From the NCBI GenBank assembly GCA_021782295.1, contig JAJXVC010000001.1, positions 1 to 57,745 on the forward strand: 57,745 nt of DNA, given 5' to 3'. This document shows positions 18,516 to 27,120 of the stretch, in pieces. Position 1 is the stretch's first letter. Every line of letters starts with the position of its first letter. Both the position numbers and the translations under genes were made by a program. The notes below the pieces were generated by a model. The model worked only from the letters and a program-made list of their open reading frames with translations. It had not been told where the DNA came from and did not search any database. This DNA comes from a bacterium (GTDB lineage: Bacteria > Eremiobacterota > Eremiobacteria > Baltobacterales > Baltobacteraceae).

Positions 18516-19927
18516 GAATTTTACTCGTCGAAGATAGTCAGACCGACGCAGCGGTGGTACAGCGCTATCTTCGCGACGAACGAGCTCCGCACGAGGTATG
18601 TGTGGCTCGACGCTTCTCCGACTTCGCCGCGGCTCTGCAAGAGAACACGTGGGATATCGTTTTGCTCGATATGACGCTTCCCGACGGAGAAGGGCTCGAA
18701 CTCTATCAGCGCGCACGCGAACTCGCGCCGACGTTGCCGATCGTCATTCTCAGCGCCCGTTCCGATGAAGAACTCGCTCTCACTGCCGTCGCCGCCGGCG
18801 CCCAAGATTATCTGCTCAAAGGGCACGTCGATGACGTAACCTTAAAGCGCGCGCTGCGATACGCCGTCGAACGGGACCGCATGCAGCGGCGTTTGGAAAA
18901 TGGCCTCGCCGAACTCGAGCGTCAGCGAGCGAACGTCATTCGCCTCAATGCCCAGAAAAATGAATTGATTGCAACGCTTGCGCACGATATTCGCGGACCG
19001 TTAACGGCAATCGTGGGCTTCGGTGAAATGCTCGCCGACGGAAGCATGGGGCACGACGAATCGAAAAAGGCCGCCGAAACGATCGTTCGCAATGGGCAAC
19101 GCTTGGCGACGCTGAGCGACGATGTTGTGGCGCTTTCGCGAATCGAATTGGGGGAGCTGGAACTCGACATAGAACAGTTCGATTTTGCGGCCCTCGTTAT
19201 GGAAGAAGCGGAGGGTCGGGTTTCGCAACGGCCGATTCGCTTTGTCTGCGATGCCGACGATACGACGATTCTCGGCGATAAGCGTCGCCTGCGCCAATCG
19301 ATCGACAATATCATCGGCAACGCCGTGAAGTATTCGCCGGAAGACTCGCCGATCGTGGTGACGCTCCATGGAAATGCGAGTTCGTTGACGCTGGATGTCA
19401 GCGATCGAGGTATCGGCATTCCGGGCAGTGAACTGGCAAAGGTATTCGAACGTTTTGCGCGCGGAAGTAACGCGAAGCGCGCAAAGATCGCCGGGACGGG
19501 GCTCGGACTGTTTCTCGTGCGCACGTTCGTCGAACGCCACGGCGGGCACATTTCGGTTCGCAGTACGCCCGATGTCGGCAGTACCTTCAGCATCGTGTTG
19601 CCGCGAAATGGGGCCGGCTTAAGCGCGAGGGGCGTCGTCGTTCTCGCAGGGGATCGCACGGTACGCGAGGGCGCTGCTTACGAACTGCGGACGCGCGGAA
19701 TCCGCGTGCGTGAACTCGCCACCGCCGACGAACTCGCCACGCTCGACCCGGCGGCGGCGCCATTCGCGATCTTTGTCGATGAGCGGCTCGGTGAAGGCGA
19801 ACGTTTGCGAACGCTGATTCCGCGCAGTATGCGGAGTATCCCGATCATCGCTATCCCACCGCATTTTCTCGGCGAAGAACTCGTCGACGCCCTGCGCGAA
19901 AACGCACCGACTTTTCAGCCCGAGTAG
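18512..19927 (+). CDS. Receiver-histidine kinase hybrid with degenerate C-terminal receiver-like domain
   Basis: 471 residues. Residues ~1-118 are a CheY-like receiver (ILLVEDSQTD, phospho-acceptor in VLLDMTLPDGEG, lysine in YLLKGHV). A coiled linker leads to HisKA with the phospho-histidine in TLAHDIRGPLTAI (about residue 157) and a HATPase domain with N-box DNIIGNAVKYS and G-boxes SDRGIGIPG and GTGLGLFL. Residues ~375-471 look receiver-like (VVVLAGDRTVREG...FAIFVDERLGEG) but without the full acidic pocket, so probably a pseudo-receiver. No membrane or PAS domain: input probably arrives through the N-terminal receiver. GTG at 18512 has GGAGG at 18497-18501 and overlaps the decarboxylase stop. 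Confidence 0.9.
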   Translation: MRILLVEDSQTDAAVVQRYLRDERAPHEVCVARRFSDFAAALQENTWDIVLLDMTLPDGEGLELYQRARELAPTLPIVILSARSDEELALTAVAAGAQDYLLKGHVDDVTLKRALRYAVERDRMQRRLENGLAELERQRANVIRLNAQKNELIATLAHDIRGPLTAIVGFGEMLADGSMGHDESKKAAETIVRNGQRLATLSDDVVALSRIELGELELDIEQFDFAALVMEEAEGRVSQRPIRFVCDADDTTILGDKRRLRQSIDNIIGNAVKYSPEDSPIVVTLHGNASSLTLDVSDRGIGIPGSELAKVFERFARGSNAKRAKIAGTGLGLFLVRTFVERHGGHISVRSTPDVGSTFSIVLPRNGAGLSARGVVVLAGDRTVREGAAYELRTRGIRVRELATADELATLDPAAAPFAIFVDERLGEGERLRTLIPRSMRSIPIIAIPPHFLGEELVDALRENAPTFQPE

Positions 19928-19935
19928 CGCGAAGC

Positions 19936-19969
19936 GCGTATCGAGGGCGATGCGCGCATCTCGATACGC
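19936..19969. terminator. Long inverted repeat between convergent genes, possible bidirectional terminator
   Basis: GCGTATCGAG (19936-19945) is the exact reverse complement of CTCGATACGC (19960-19969). Between them lies GATGCGCGCATC, itself a perfect palindrome (19949-19960). The element sits between the kinase (+) and glutamine synthetase (-) stops. No T run on either strand, so it may act as a barrier to exonucleases or be part of a repeat element, not a classical terminator. Confidence 0.4.
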
Positions 19970-19974
19970 CGCGG

Positions 19975-20010
19975 AGCCTGTCCTGAGCGAGCGAAGCGAG
20001 TCGAAGGGGC
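19975..20010. repeat. Dispersed intergenic repeat motif (CCTGTCCTGAGCGAGCGAAG type)
   Basis: The stretch reads GAGCCTGTCCTGAGCGAGCG followed by AAGCGAGTCGAAGGGGC. From memory, this motif recurs in intergenic DNA of many unrelated GC-rich genomes, usually at gene ends. Only one copy is present in this window, so its repeat nature cannot be shown here. It lies directly beside the 19936-19969 inverted repeat and 18 bases before the glutamine synthetase stop. Confidence 0.45.
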
Positions 20011-20027
20011 GCCTACTCGGCGTTCCG

Positions 20028-21335
20028 TTAGTAGCGGCGCAGGTAGGCTTCGCGCTCCCATTCGTGCACCGCGCGGCGGTAGCGTTCATATTCGGCGATC
20101 TTTGCATCGCGGAGCGCGTGGTAGCAGTGGTCGCCGATCGCGCCGCGCACGCATTCGTCGGCATCGAGCGCATCGATCGCTTGGCGTAGGGACTTCGGTA
20201 GCGCGATGATGCCGCGCTCCCGTCGTTCCCGTTCGCCGGTCGAATAACTCGAATGCGTCACGGGGTCTCCCGGAAGCGTGCGTTTTTCGATACCGTCGCA
20301 TACCGCCGCGACGATGACTGCGAGTGCAAGATAGGGATTGCAGGCAGGGTCGGGGCTGCGTAACTCGATCGTGCCGGCGGCATCATCGGGGACGCGAATC
20401 ATTGCGTCGGTACTTCGGCGCGACCAGACGCAATGAATCGGGGCATCCCATGCCGCGACGAGCCGTTTGTAGGAGTTGACCGTCGGATTACAGAGCGCGG
20501 TGAGCGCCTGCCCGTGCGCGAGCAAACCACCGACGGCGTAGAGCAGCGTTTCTCGGTCGGGGCTCTCACCGAGATGCAACGCGATGTGCAGCCCGCTTCC
20601 GGCGCTCGATTCGCGCGGCTTCGGCATGAAGGTTGCCTCGAGGCCGTGTTCGGGGGCGAGATGCTTCGCGAGCGTCCGCAGCGTGAGGATCGAGTCGGCA
20701 GCGACGAGCGGTGGAATCGGCGCGAGATCGATCTCGTGTTGCCCGGGTGAGTGTTCGTGGTGCGCTGCGGTTACCGAAACGCCCATCGATTCGAGCGCGC
20801 CGACGATCGCGTCGCGCGCGTGCTCGCCGCGGTCGTTCGGCGAGAAATCGAAATAGGATCCGACGTCGCTGGTCTCGGTGTGGAGCCCGCCATCGTTGCG
20901 CCCCGAGAAAAGATAGAACTCCACCTCGGCGGCAATGCGCGCTCCGGGAACGAGTTCGTCGAGGCGCTCGACGTTGCGTTGCAGCGTCGTTCGCGGGCAT
21001 CCTTCGAATGCGCTTCCGTCGGGCATGGCGATGGTGCAGATCAGGCGCGCCTCGGGTTGCCCGTCGTTCCAGGGGAAGATCGCAAAGGTATCGAGATCCG
21101 GCAGCAACAGCATGTCGAGCTCTTCGTCGCGGACAAACCCGTCGATCGAGCCGCCGTCGAACGATATTTTCCCGTCGAGCACCTCGGCAAGGCGGCTCGC
21201 CGGAACGCTGACCATCTTGCTGACGCCGAAAAGATCGACGAACTGCAAGCGTACGAAGCGTACGCCGCGTTCGGCGATTTCCTCGGCGATGATGCGTCTG
21301 CGCGCGCGCACCGTTGCTTTAGGAATCGAGGGCAT
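20028..21335 (-). CDS. Glutamine synthetase family protein (GSI-type; possibly gamma-glutamyl-amine ligase)
   Basis: 435 residues. Glutamine-synthetase motifs: FDGGSIDGFVRDEE (usual FDGSSIEGF), EVEFYLF, the ATP-side histidine region HHEHSPGQHEIDL, ATFMPKPRESSAGSGLH, NSYKRLVAAWDAP, and RSPDPACNPYLAL. It lacks the adenylylation Tyr motif of the long GSI-beta class and matches the shorter form by length. The variant active-site residues and the PucR-type regulator gene just upstream are compatible with a polyamine- or amine-gamma-glutamylating enzyme (PuuA-like) as well as true GlnA. ATG at 21335 overlaps the upstream regulator gene by 17 bases, so the two are co-transcribed. Confidence 0.88.
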   Translation of the reverse strand: MPSIPKATVRARRRIIAEEIAERGVRFVRLQFVDLFGVSKMVSVPASRLAEVLDGKISFDGGSIDGFVRDEELDMLLLPDLDTFAIFPWNDGQPEARLICTIAMPDGSAFEGCPRTTLQRNVERLDELVPGARIAAEVEFYLFSGRNDGGLHTETSDVGSYFDFSPNDRGEHARDAIVGALESMGVSVTAAHHEHSPGQHEIDLAPIPPLVAADSILTLRTLAKHLAPEHGLEATFMPKPRESSAGSGLHIALHLGESPDRETLLYAVGGLLAHGQALTALCNPTVNSYKRLVAAWDAPIHCVWSRRSTDAMIRVPDDAAGTIELRSPDPACNPYLALAVIVAAVCDGIEKRTLPGDPVTHSSYSTGERERRERGIIALPKSLRQAIDALDADECVRGAIGDHCYHALRDAKIAEYERYRRAVHEWEREAYLRRY

Positions 21336-22443
21336 CGATCGTCACCGCGAGGCGCAGGTTGAGTTGATCGGAAGAACTCTCGAGCGAGAGACCGGTGAGC
21401 TCGGCGATCTGTCGTAGACGATAGAAAACCGTATGACGGTGCACGTGCAGTTGCTCGGCGGCGGTTTTGACATTCTCTCCCGATTCAAAATAGATCGACA
21501 TCGTTCGCTCTAGCTCCGTTTGATGTTTTGCGTCGTAATCGCGTATCGATTCGAGAAACGTTCGCGCGAAGCCGCGCCACTCCGGCGTCGTGGCGGCCTC
21601 GAGCAAAAGTGGGAGCGCGCCGAGCCGTTCGTACTGCAACACTCCGTCGCGCCGCCCGAGCCGCCGCGCGATCTCCAGCGCCGCGAGTGCTTCGCGACTC
21701 GCGCGGTCGAGCGCATGCGTCGGATGCGCTCCGCCGATTCCGCCGACGACGCGATAGGCGGCATTGCGGCGCGCGATGCTCTTGGGGAGGAGCGTCGCGG
21801 CAACGCGAAGCTTCCCGACGGAGGGCTCGTCGGCGGCCGGACAGATCAGCAGCAGCGTTCCGGCGCGTTCGCGCTGGACGATCTCGCGCTCTCCGAGCGC
21901 GGCGCTTGCGAGTGCGCCGAGTTCCGCGAGCTCCGCTCCCGTACTCGCGTCGTCGAATGCGAGTGCGACCACGAGATAGCTCGGCGCGAGCTCGAGATGC
22001 TGTTCGGCGGCGAGGGCTCGCACCGACGCACCGTCGCTCAGACGCCCGGCGAGTGCCTCGTCCCAGAGATCGCGTTGCATCGGAGCGCGCCGATCGCGCG
22101 CAAGATCGAGCGCAAGCAGCGTTGCTGCCAGTCGGAGAGCCTCGTCGTCGGCGCGGCGCGCCTTCGCACCGAAGGCGACGAGCCAGCCCAGCCGCCATCC
22201 CCCGACGGAGAGCGGAAGGAGGAGCGAACCATCGGAGAGTCGCGTCGGCTCGCCATCGGTTGGGAGCTCGCTTGGCGGTGACTGCGGCGCAGGTGCGGTG
22301 CGCGCGATCGGACGCTGCTGGGCATCGAGCAGCAACAACCCCTCTCCCCGGTCGAGGGCGAACAGGACGGCGTCGCGCCCCTCATCGCTTGCAAGGGCTT
22401 GCGCGAGCCGCGCGCCCAAATCGAGGAGCCGAGCGGAAGTCAC
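21319..22443 (-). CDS. PucR/CdaR-type transcriptional regulator
   Basis: 374 residues. The C-terminal ~70 residues form the PucR-type helix-turn-helix (SGENVKTAAEQLHVHRHTVF then YRLRQIAELTG). The N-terminal and middle parts are a GAF-like/GGDEF-like sensor region typical of this family. Such proteins regulate purine, sugar-acid or amine catabolism. The gene overlaps the glutamine synthetase gene and probably controls it (inference). Its start is only 32 bases from the divergent PAS-GGDEF gene, so any operator would serve both. The protein is very rich in Ala, Leu and Arg. Confidence 0.85.
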   Translation of the reverse strand: MTSARLLDLGARLAQALASDEGRDAVLFALDRGEGLLLLDAQQRPIARTAPAPQSPPSELPTDGEPTRLSDGSLLLPLSVGGWRLGWLVAFGAKARRADDEALRLAATLLALDLARDRRAPMQRDLWDEALAGRLSDGASVRALAAEQHLELAPSYLVVALAFDDASTGAELAELGALASAALGEREIVQRERAGTLLLICPAADEPSVGKLRVAATLLPKSIARRNAAYRVVGGIGGAHPTHALDRASREALAALEIARRLGRRDGVLQYERLGALPLLLEAATTPEWRGFARTFLESIRDYDAKHQTELERTMSIYFESGENVKTAAEQLHVHRHTVFYRLRQIAELTGLSLESSSDQLNLRLAVTIDALDS

Positions 22444-22475
22444 GCGGGCTTCTTCGGCGAAGTAGGCGGGTGTTC

Positions 22476-24290
22476 ATGGAAACCCGTCGGAAAATCGCCG
22501 CCGAGACCTTTGCCGCGCTGTTCGACAAGAACCCCGAGGTCATCGTGCTCTATGGGCCCGACGGGGTGCTTGCCGACGTGAATCCGGCTGCAACCGAACT
22601 CACCGGTTTTCACGCCGACGAAGTGCGGGGAACGACCTTTCGCGACCACATCCCGCGCAGCGACCGGGTGCGCGGCGAGATGGCCTTCGAGATGGCACGC
22701 AGCGGAGTCGCAGATCATTTTGAGACGACGCTTCGCCATAAGGACGGTACGCTCGTTCCGGTAGAAGTCTCGGTCATCCCCTCGCATATCGCCGGAACGG
22801 TGCGAGCGATCTTCGTTCAAGCGCGCGATATCGCTGCGCTGCGCGATGCCGAAGAGGCGATGCGCGTCAACCAACAGCGGTTGCGCTCGCTCTTCGAATA
22901 TCATCCGGACGGGATCGTCGAACTCAAAGCAACGGGAGTCATTTCGCGCGTGAATGTCGCTTTCGAGAGCGAGACGGGAATCTTAGGCGAGCGCATCGTC
23001 GGAACCCCGTGGATCGATCTGATCGTTCCCGGGCGGCGCGAGCGCGCCGAAGAAGCGCGCCATGCTGCAATGCGTGGCGAGGCCGCCGAGCACGAATCGG
23101 TACTTTTGGATCGGATCGGCTACCAGATCGAGGTGCAGTTGAAGCTCGTTCCGATCCACAGCGGGGACGAGATCACCGGGACCTACGCGATCTTCAAAAA
23201 TGTCTCCGCGCAACGTGCCGCAGAGCGCGCGGTGAGTTCGCAGGTCGATCGGCTTCGCCGCCTCTATCTCGTTGCGGCTTCACGCGAACTCACGATTCCG
23301 CAACAGCTCGAGGCGGTGTTGAAGCTCGGCATCGATTTCTTCGGCTTCGACGAGGGGTATATCGTCCGAAACGAAGGCGATACCATCGTCATCCATACGG
23401 CAGTTGGGCGAAAGACGCCGCTCGCCGCCGGAGCACGCATTCCGCTGGCGTCGAGTTTCGCGCGCTTTCTCACCAACGAGCGCCCATTTCTCTTCATTCC
23501 CGACCTCGACGAACCCGAGTGGCGGAACGATCCCGCACGCGCGACGGTGCATTGGCGTAGCTATGCCGGCACGCAGTTACAGGTTGACGGTACGGCATTC
23601 GGCGCGCTGGCGTTTGTCGGATTGCGCGCGAGAATGGAGGGGCTCGACGAACTCGCCCGCGAGTCGATCTCGCTGATGGGGTTGCTGGCTTCGGCAGCGT
23701 TGGAGCGCCAACGGACGGCGGAACGGATCGAACAGCTTGCGTTTAACGATTCGTTGACCGGGCTTCCCAATCGCGTACTTTTCGCCGACCGCATCGAGCA
23801 GGCATTCGGGGCGGCGAAGCGTTACGCTCGCGGTTTCGCCGTAATGTATCTCGATCTCGATCACTTTAAGGCAATCAACGATAATTTCGGACATCGCGTC
23901 GGCGATGAAGTGCTGGTTCATGTTGCTCGACGTTTGCGGACGTTATTGCGCGAGAGCGATACCATCGCGCGATTCGGCGGCGATGAATTCGTTATTCTTC
24001 AACCCGTCGTCGATGCCGCTACCGATGCCGCCGATCTGGCACGCAAGGTGCTCGTCGCGCTGGAACAGCCGATCGTCGTCGACGGCCGAGAACATCACGT
24101 AGCGACGAGTATCGGCATCGCCCTCTACCCGGAGCACGCAACCGAGATCGAACGGCTGATGGAGCTTGCCGATGCCGCGCTCTACCGCGCCAAACGCGAG
24201 GGGCGCAACCGCTGGCAATTTGTCGCCCCGCCGGCTACGGCGCCGCGGGGCTCTTCGTCCGGTGCTGCGCGCTCCGATGGCGAAGCGTAA
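22476..24290 (+). CDS. PAS-PAS-GAF-GGDEF diguanylate cyclase
   Basis: 604 residues, no membrane helices, so cytoplasmic. Two PAS domains (about residues 10-125 and 130-245), then a GAF domain (~255-410), then a GGDEF domain (~424-595). The active site reads RFGGDEFVIL, and an inhibitory-site RxxD (RESD) lies exactly five residues before GGDEF, so the enzyme should make c-di-GMP and feel product inhibition. No EAL domain. ATG at 22476 with AGGCGG upstream is preferred over GTG at 22470. Its 3' end overlaps the convergent MgtE-like gene by 56 bases, which could give antisense interference. Confidence 0.92.
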   Translation: METRRKIAAETFAALFDKNPEVIVLYGPDGVLADVNPAATELTGFHADEVRGTTFRDHIPRSDRVRGEMAFEMARSGVADHFETTLRHKDGTLVPVEVSVIPSHIAGTVRAIFVQARDIAALRDAEEAMRVNQQRLRSLFEYHPDGIVELKATGVISRVNVAFESETGILGERIVGTPWIDLIVPGRRERAEEARHAAMRGEAAEHESVLLDRIGYQIEVQLKLVPIHSGDEITGTYAIFKNVSAQRAAERAVSSQVDRLRRLYLVAASRELTIPQQLEAVLKLGIDFFGFDEGYIVRNEGDTIVIHTAVGRKTPLAAGARIPLASSFARFLTNERPFLFIPDLDEPEWRNDPARATVHWRSYAGTQLQVDGTAFGALAFVGLRARMEGLDELARESISLMGLLASAALERQRTAERIEQLAFNDSLTGLPNRVLFADRIEQAFGAAKRYARGFAVMYLDLDHFKAINDNFGHRVGDEVLVHVARRLRTLLRESDTIARFGGDEFVILQPVVDAATDAADLARKVLVALEQPIVVDGREHHVATSIGIALYPEHATEIERLMELADAALYRAKREGRNRWQFVAPPATAPRGSSSGAARSDGEA

Positions 24291-25545
24291 TGCGCGGAAG
24301 TTTCCTCGCCAAGTCTTCGGGCATGATCGCATCGATGGCATCGTCGACCGTCACGATGCCGAGCATCCGGTCGCGTGCGTCGACCACCGGAATCGCGAGG
24401 AGATCGTAGCGCGCGATTGCGGCGGCGACCTCTTCGGCGGGGGTCTCAGGGCGTACGCTAACAACATCGGTGCGCATGATTTTATCGATGAATGCGGTCG
24501 GTAGCGCGAGAAGAAGATCGCGCAGCGTCACGATTCCGAGCAAGCGATCTTCCTGATCGATGACGTATAAATAGTAGATCAGTTCGCTCTCCGGGGCGAG
24601 TTCGCGAATCTTCCGAATCGTTGCATCGGTCGTGCGGTGCGGATAGATCCAGACGTAATCGGTCGTCATCAATCCGCCGGCGGTATCGTCGTCGTACTTG
24701 ACGAGTTCGCGCAACTCGCCCGCGGTATCGGCGTTCATCTCGGCGAGCAACTCGCTCTGCCGCTCCTCGGGAAGCTCCGCAAGAAGATCGGCGGCATCGT
24801 CCGAGTCCATCTCTTCGATGATATCTGCGGCGCGCGCGGTGCCGACGTTTTCGATAATTTCGCGCTGCGTCTGTGCGTCGAGATGCTCGAAGGCATCGGC
24901 TGCTACTTCATCGTCGAGTTGCTTGACGACGGTCGCCGCTTCGTTGCTCGAAAGATTGCCGATGATCTCGGCGAGGTCGGAGGGGTGCAGGCGCGCGAGC
25001 TTATTCGCCGTTACCGAAAGGTGGACTTGGCTGGGGTTGACTTCGCGGATCGGCGCGACGGAGTCCCACGCAATCATTGCGCGGGGAATGCGATCGTGGA
25101 GTGCGGGGGAGAGACGCTCGCCGAGTTTACGTAAGCCGAGCCGGCGCAGGAGCCCGGCAAAACCGATATCGGCGGCGACGACGCGCAGTTGCCCGCCGGT
25201 CCGCGCAACCTCAAGATCGTTGATGCGGACGACTTTCCGCCCGTCGATATCGACGATCTGTTTGTCGAGGAGATCTGCGACCAAGTAGAGCGCTTCGCCC
25301 TCGGGCGGAGCCGGCTCTTTCGGTGCGCTGGAGAGCGAGACGGCACCCCCGCGTTCGATGCCGAGCACCGAATCCATGGGGGCGAAACGCGCACCCTGCG
25401 CGGTTTTGACGACGAAGCCGTCGATCTGCGGAAAGGTCGCCTCGGGATGGTTGACGAGGAAGTCGCCGACCTTGCCGATCGGCAATTCGTCTATCGTGAC
25501 GCGTTTGCCGACCAGTTCCGAAATGAATCCTTGCGTGAACGACAT
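24235..25545 (-). CDS. Soluble MgtE N-domain + CBS-pair protein (no transporter domain)
   Basis: 436 residues. Residues ~1-90 look PRC-barrel-like, ~90-170 repeat a similar pattern, ~185-285 form the MgtE_N helical repeat domain (LHPSDLAEIIGNLSSNEAA, MDSDDAADLLAELPEERQ), and ~290-420 hold two CBS motifs (LLGIVTLRDLLLALP and MLGIVTVDDAIDAIM). In Mg2+ channels these parts sense cytosolic Mg2+, but the membrane domain is absent here and the protein ends right after the CBS pair. It probably works as a soluble sensor or partner subunit. A ribosome-binding site AAGGGGAGG precedes the ATG. Downstream of the flagellin gene on the same strand, 59 bases away. Confidence 0.85.
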   Translation of the reverse strand: MSFTQGFISELVGKRVTIDELPIGKVGDFLVNHPEATFPQIDGFVVKTAQGARFAPMDSVLGIERGGAVSLSSAPKEPAPPEGEALYLVADLLDKQIVDIDGRKVVRINDLEVARTGGQLRVVAADIGFAGLLRRLGLRKLGERLSPALHDRIPRAMIAWDSVAPIREVNPSQVHLSVTANKLARLHPSDLAEIIGNLSSNEAATVVKQLDDEVAADAFEHLDAQTQREIIENVGTARAADIIEEMDSDDAADLLAELPEERQSELLAEMNADTAGELRELVKYDDDTAGGLMTTDYVWIYPHRTTDATIRKIRELAPESELIYYLYVIDQEDRLLGIVTLRDLLLALPTAFIDKIMRTDVVSVRPETPAEEVAAAIARYDLLAIPVVDARDRMLGIVTVDDAIDAIMPEDLARKLPRITLRHRSAQHRTKSPAAP

Positions 25546-25604
25546 CGCGGCCTCCCCTTTCGAAGGGCGGTGTTCTCGACGACGCCGGAATTCTCCGTTC
25601 GTTT

Positions 25605-27038
25605 TTATGCGATAGAGGCAGCTCCCCCACCACCGTATCCAATGCCGATTCCGTTGAGCATCAGGGCGGTGATTTGGGTTGCGCTGACCTGCATCTGCGC
25701 GAGAACGCTCGATCCAATTTGCGTGAGGATCTGCTGCTGGGTGAGATCCGTCACGGTCGCGCCGATATTCGCGTCTTGGATCGAGCTGACACTTGCGGTG
25801 AGGTTCATCGCTGCGGTGTTCGCATTGGTGGCATCGTAATTCAGCGAGACCATCTGCGCACCGATCTGCGCTTGGGCCTGCGTGATTGCGGTGAGCGCAG
25901 CATCGACGCGAGTCTCTGCGTCGGCTGCGGAAATGTTGTTACTCGAACTTTGGCCCGTGACCTGATTGAAAATGCTCACGGTCTGCGGCGCGAGGACGGA
26001 AATATTCGAGATGTTGAGGTCGGATGTGCTAACCCCAGGGAGTGAAATTGCAGTCGTTTGCCCCTCTTGTGGGCCATCCTGGACGTAAAGAGGGCTATTG
26101 CTTGTCGTCTGCGACGTGGATTGTGGAACGACCTGGAACGCAATCGTTGCGCCAACGTCTTGCTGTGTAAGGTTTGCGAGGTTGAATTGGAGAAGTTCAC
26201 TCGAAACTGGTCCGGAAAACGAGGCCGGCGTCGCTTCGGTAATTCCCGATAAGATGCCGGAATTAACGGGCACTGCCGTTGTATCTTGCATAAGCGGTGC
26301 AGCTCCGAACGACGGGTTCGAGCTGTAGGATTGTACTTGTACAAACACGCCCGGCCCAACATTTATTCCGGTGTCGGGATCAATGGCATTGGCCGAATAG
26401 CCGGTAACTTGGAAAACAATAAAATTCGCAGTGAAATTTCCGGGGCCCGAGACGCCGCCTGGGCCGTAGAGGGTAACTAACGGGCCCGGGTTTCCTAGCC
26501 CGTCGGCGTTTGTGACGGTCGATGTGGGGATGGAGCCGTTTGGCGAAAGGAACGGTGAAGTAACTTGATAGGCACCATATCCGAGCCCATTGCCCGATGC
26601 GGGCGAATACAACGGCGTTGTTTGGAACTGGCCGTCCAACAAGTTGAGCCCATTGAAGCTCGTGTTACTCGATATGCGATTGACCTCAAGCAGCAATTGT
26701 GAAATTTCTGCCTGGATGTTGGCGAGATCAGTCGATGAATTGAGATCGGAGCGTGACTCAACGACCAGGCTGCGGATGCGCTGGAGAATGAGCGTGATCG
26801 TGGTGAGGGCTCCGTTCGCGACGGCGAGCGCATTGTTTGCCGTCTGCACGTTTTGAGCGGCTTGTTGGAAACCGTTGACTTGCGTTTGGAGGCGCTGCGC
26901 TATTCCGTAACCGCTGGGGTCATCAACAGCAGAACTCACGCGGAGGCCGCTTGCCAACGCGCGAATGTCGGTCTGTTCCTTTTTTTGTGTGAGAGAAAGG
27001 TTCAGGAGAACCTGGCTCGCACTCCCCAGCACATCCAT
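25605..27038 (-). CDS. Flagellin-like protein with Gly-rich C-terminal tail
   Basis: 477 residues. The N-terminal ~140 residues are a clear flagellin D0/D1 half (ALASGLRVSSAVDDPSGYGI, NTSFNGLNLLDG), and the last ~90 form the C-terminal half (ANIGATVTDLTQQQILTQIG, SVLAQMQVSATQITALML). The middle (~140-370) is Ser/Thr/Gly-rich and variable, as in surface-exposed flagellin. After the usual terminal Leu-Leu-type position the chain continues with a glycine-rich tail, NGIGIGYGGGGAASIA, which is not normal. No other flagellar gene is in the window. The middle part looks more AT-rich than neighbours. The AAGGAGG ribosome-binding site is about 15 bases before the ATG, unusually far. Confidence 0.88.
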   Translation of the reverse strand: MDVLGSASQVLLNLSLTQKKEQTDIRALASGLRVSSAVDDPSGYGIAQRLQTQVNGFQQAAQNVQTANNALAVANGALTTITLILQRIRSLVVESRSDLNSSTDLANIQAEISQLLLEVNRISSNTSFNGLNLLDGQFQTTPLYSPASGNGLGYGAYQVTSPFLSPNGSIPTSTVTNADGLGNPGPLVTLYGPGGVSGPGNFTANFIVFQVTGYSANAIDPDTGINVGPGVFVQVQSYSSNPSFGAAPLMQDTTAVPVNSGILSGITEATPASFSGPVSSELLQFNLANLTQQDVGATIAFQVVPQSTSQTTSNSPLYVQDGPQEGQTTAISLPGVSTSDLNISNISVLAPQTVSIFNQVTGQSSSNNISAADAETRVDAALTAITQAQAQIGAQMVSLNYDATNANTAAMNLTASVSSIQDANIGATVTDLTQQQILTQIGSSVLAQMQVSATQITALMLNGIGIGYGGGGAASIA

Positions 27039-27080
27039 GAAGTAAGGTGGCTTCCTCCTTGAAGATTCCCTACAGTTCGG

Positions 27081-27107
27081 ATATCGGCCGAACCACCCGA
27101 AGACTTG
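27081..27107 (-). promoter_or_regulatory. Sigma-28 (FliA)-type promoter for the flagellin gene
   Basis: On the minus strand, CAAGTCTT (-35, 27107-27100) and GCCGATAT (-10, 27088-27081) are separated by 11 bases. The flagellar consensus is TAAAGTTT-N11-GCCGATAA; the -10 matches 7 of 8 and the spacing is exact. It places the transcript start about 36 bases before the flagellin ATG at 27038. Confidence 0.65.
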
Positions 27108-27120
27108 CTCGCTGCTCGGT

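Noticed and set aside
24235..24290. A frameshift joining the GGDEF and MgtE-like genes
   Set aside because: The genes are on opposite strands and both reach complete domain ends; the 56-base overlap is a simple convergent overlap.
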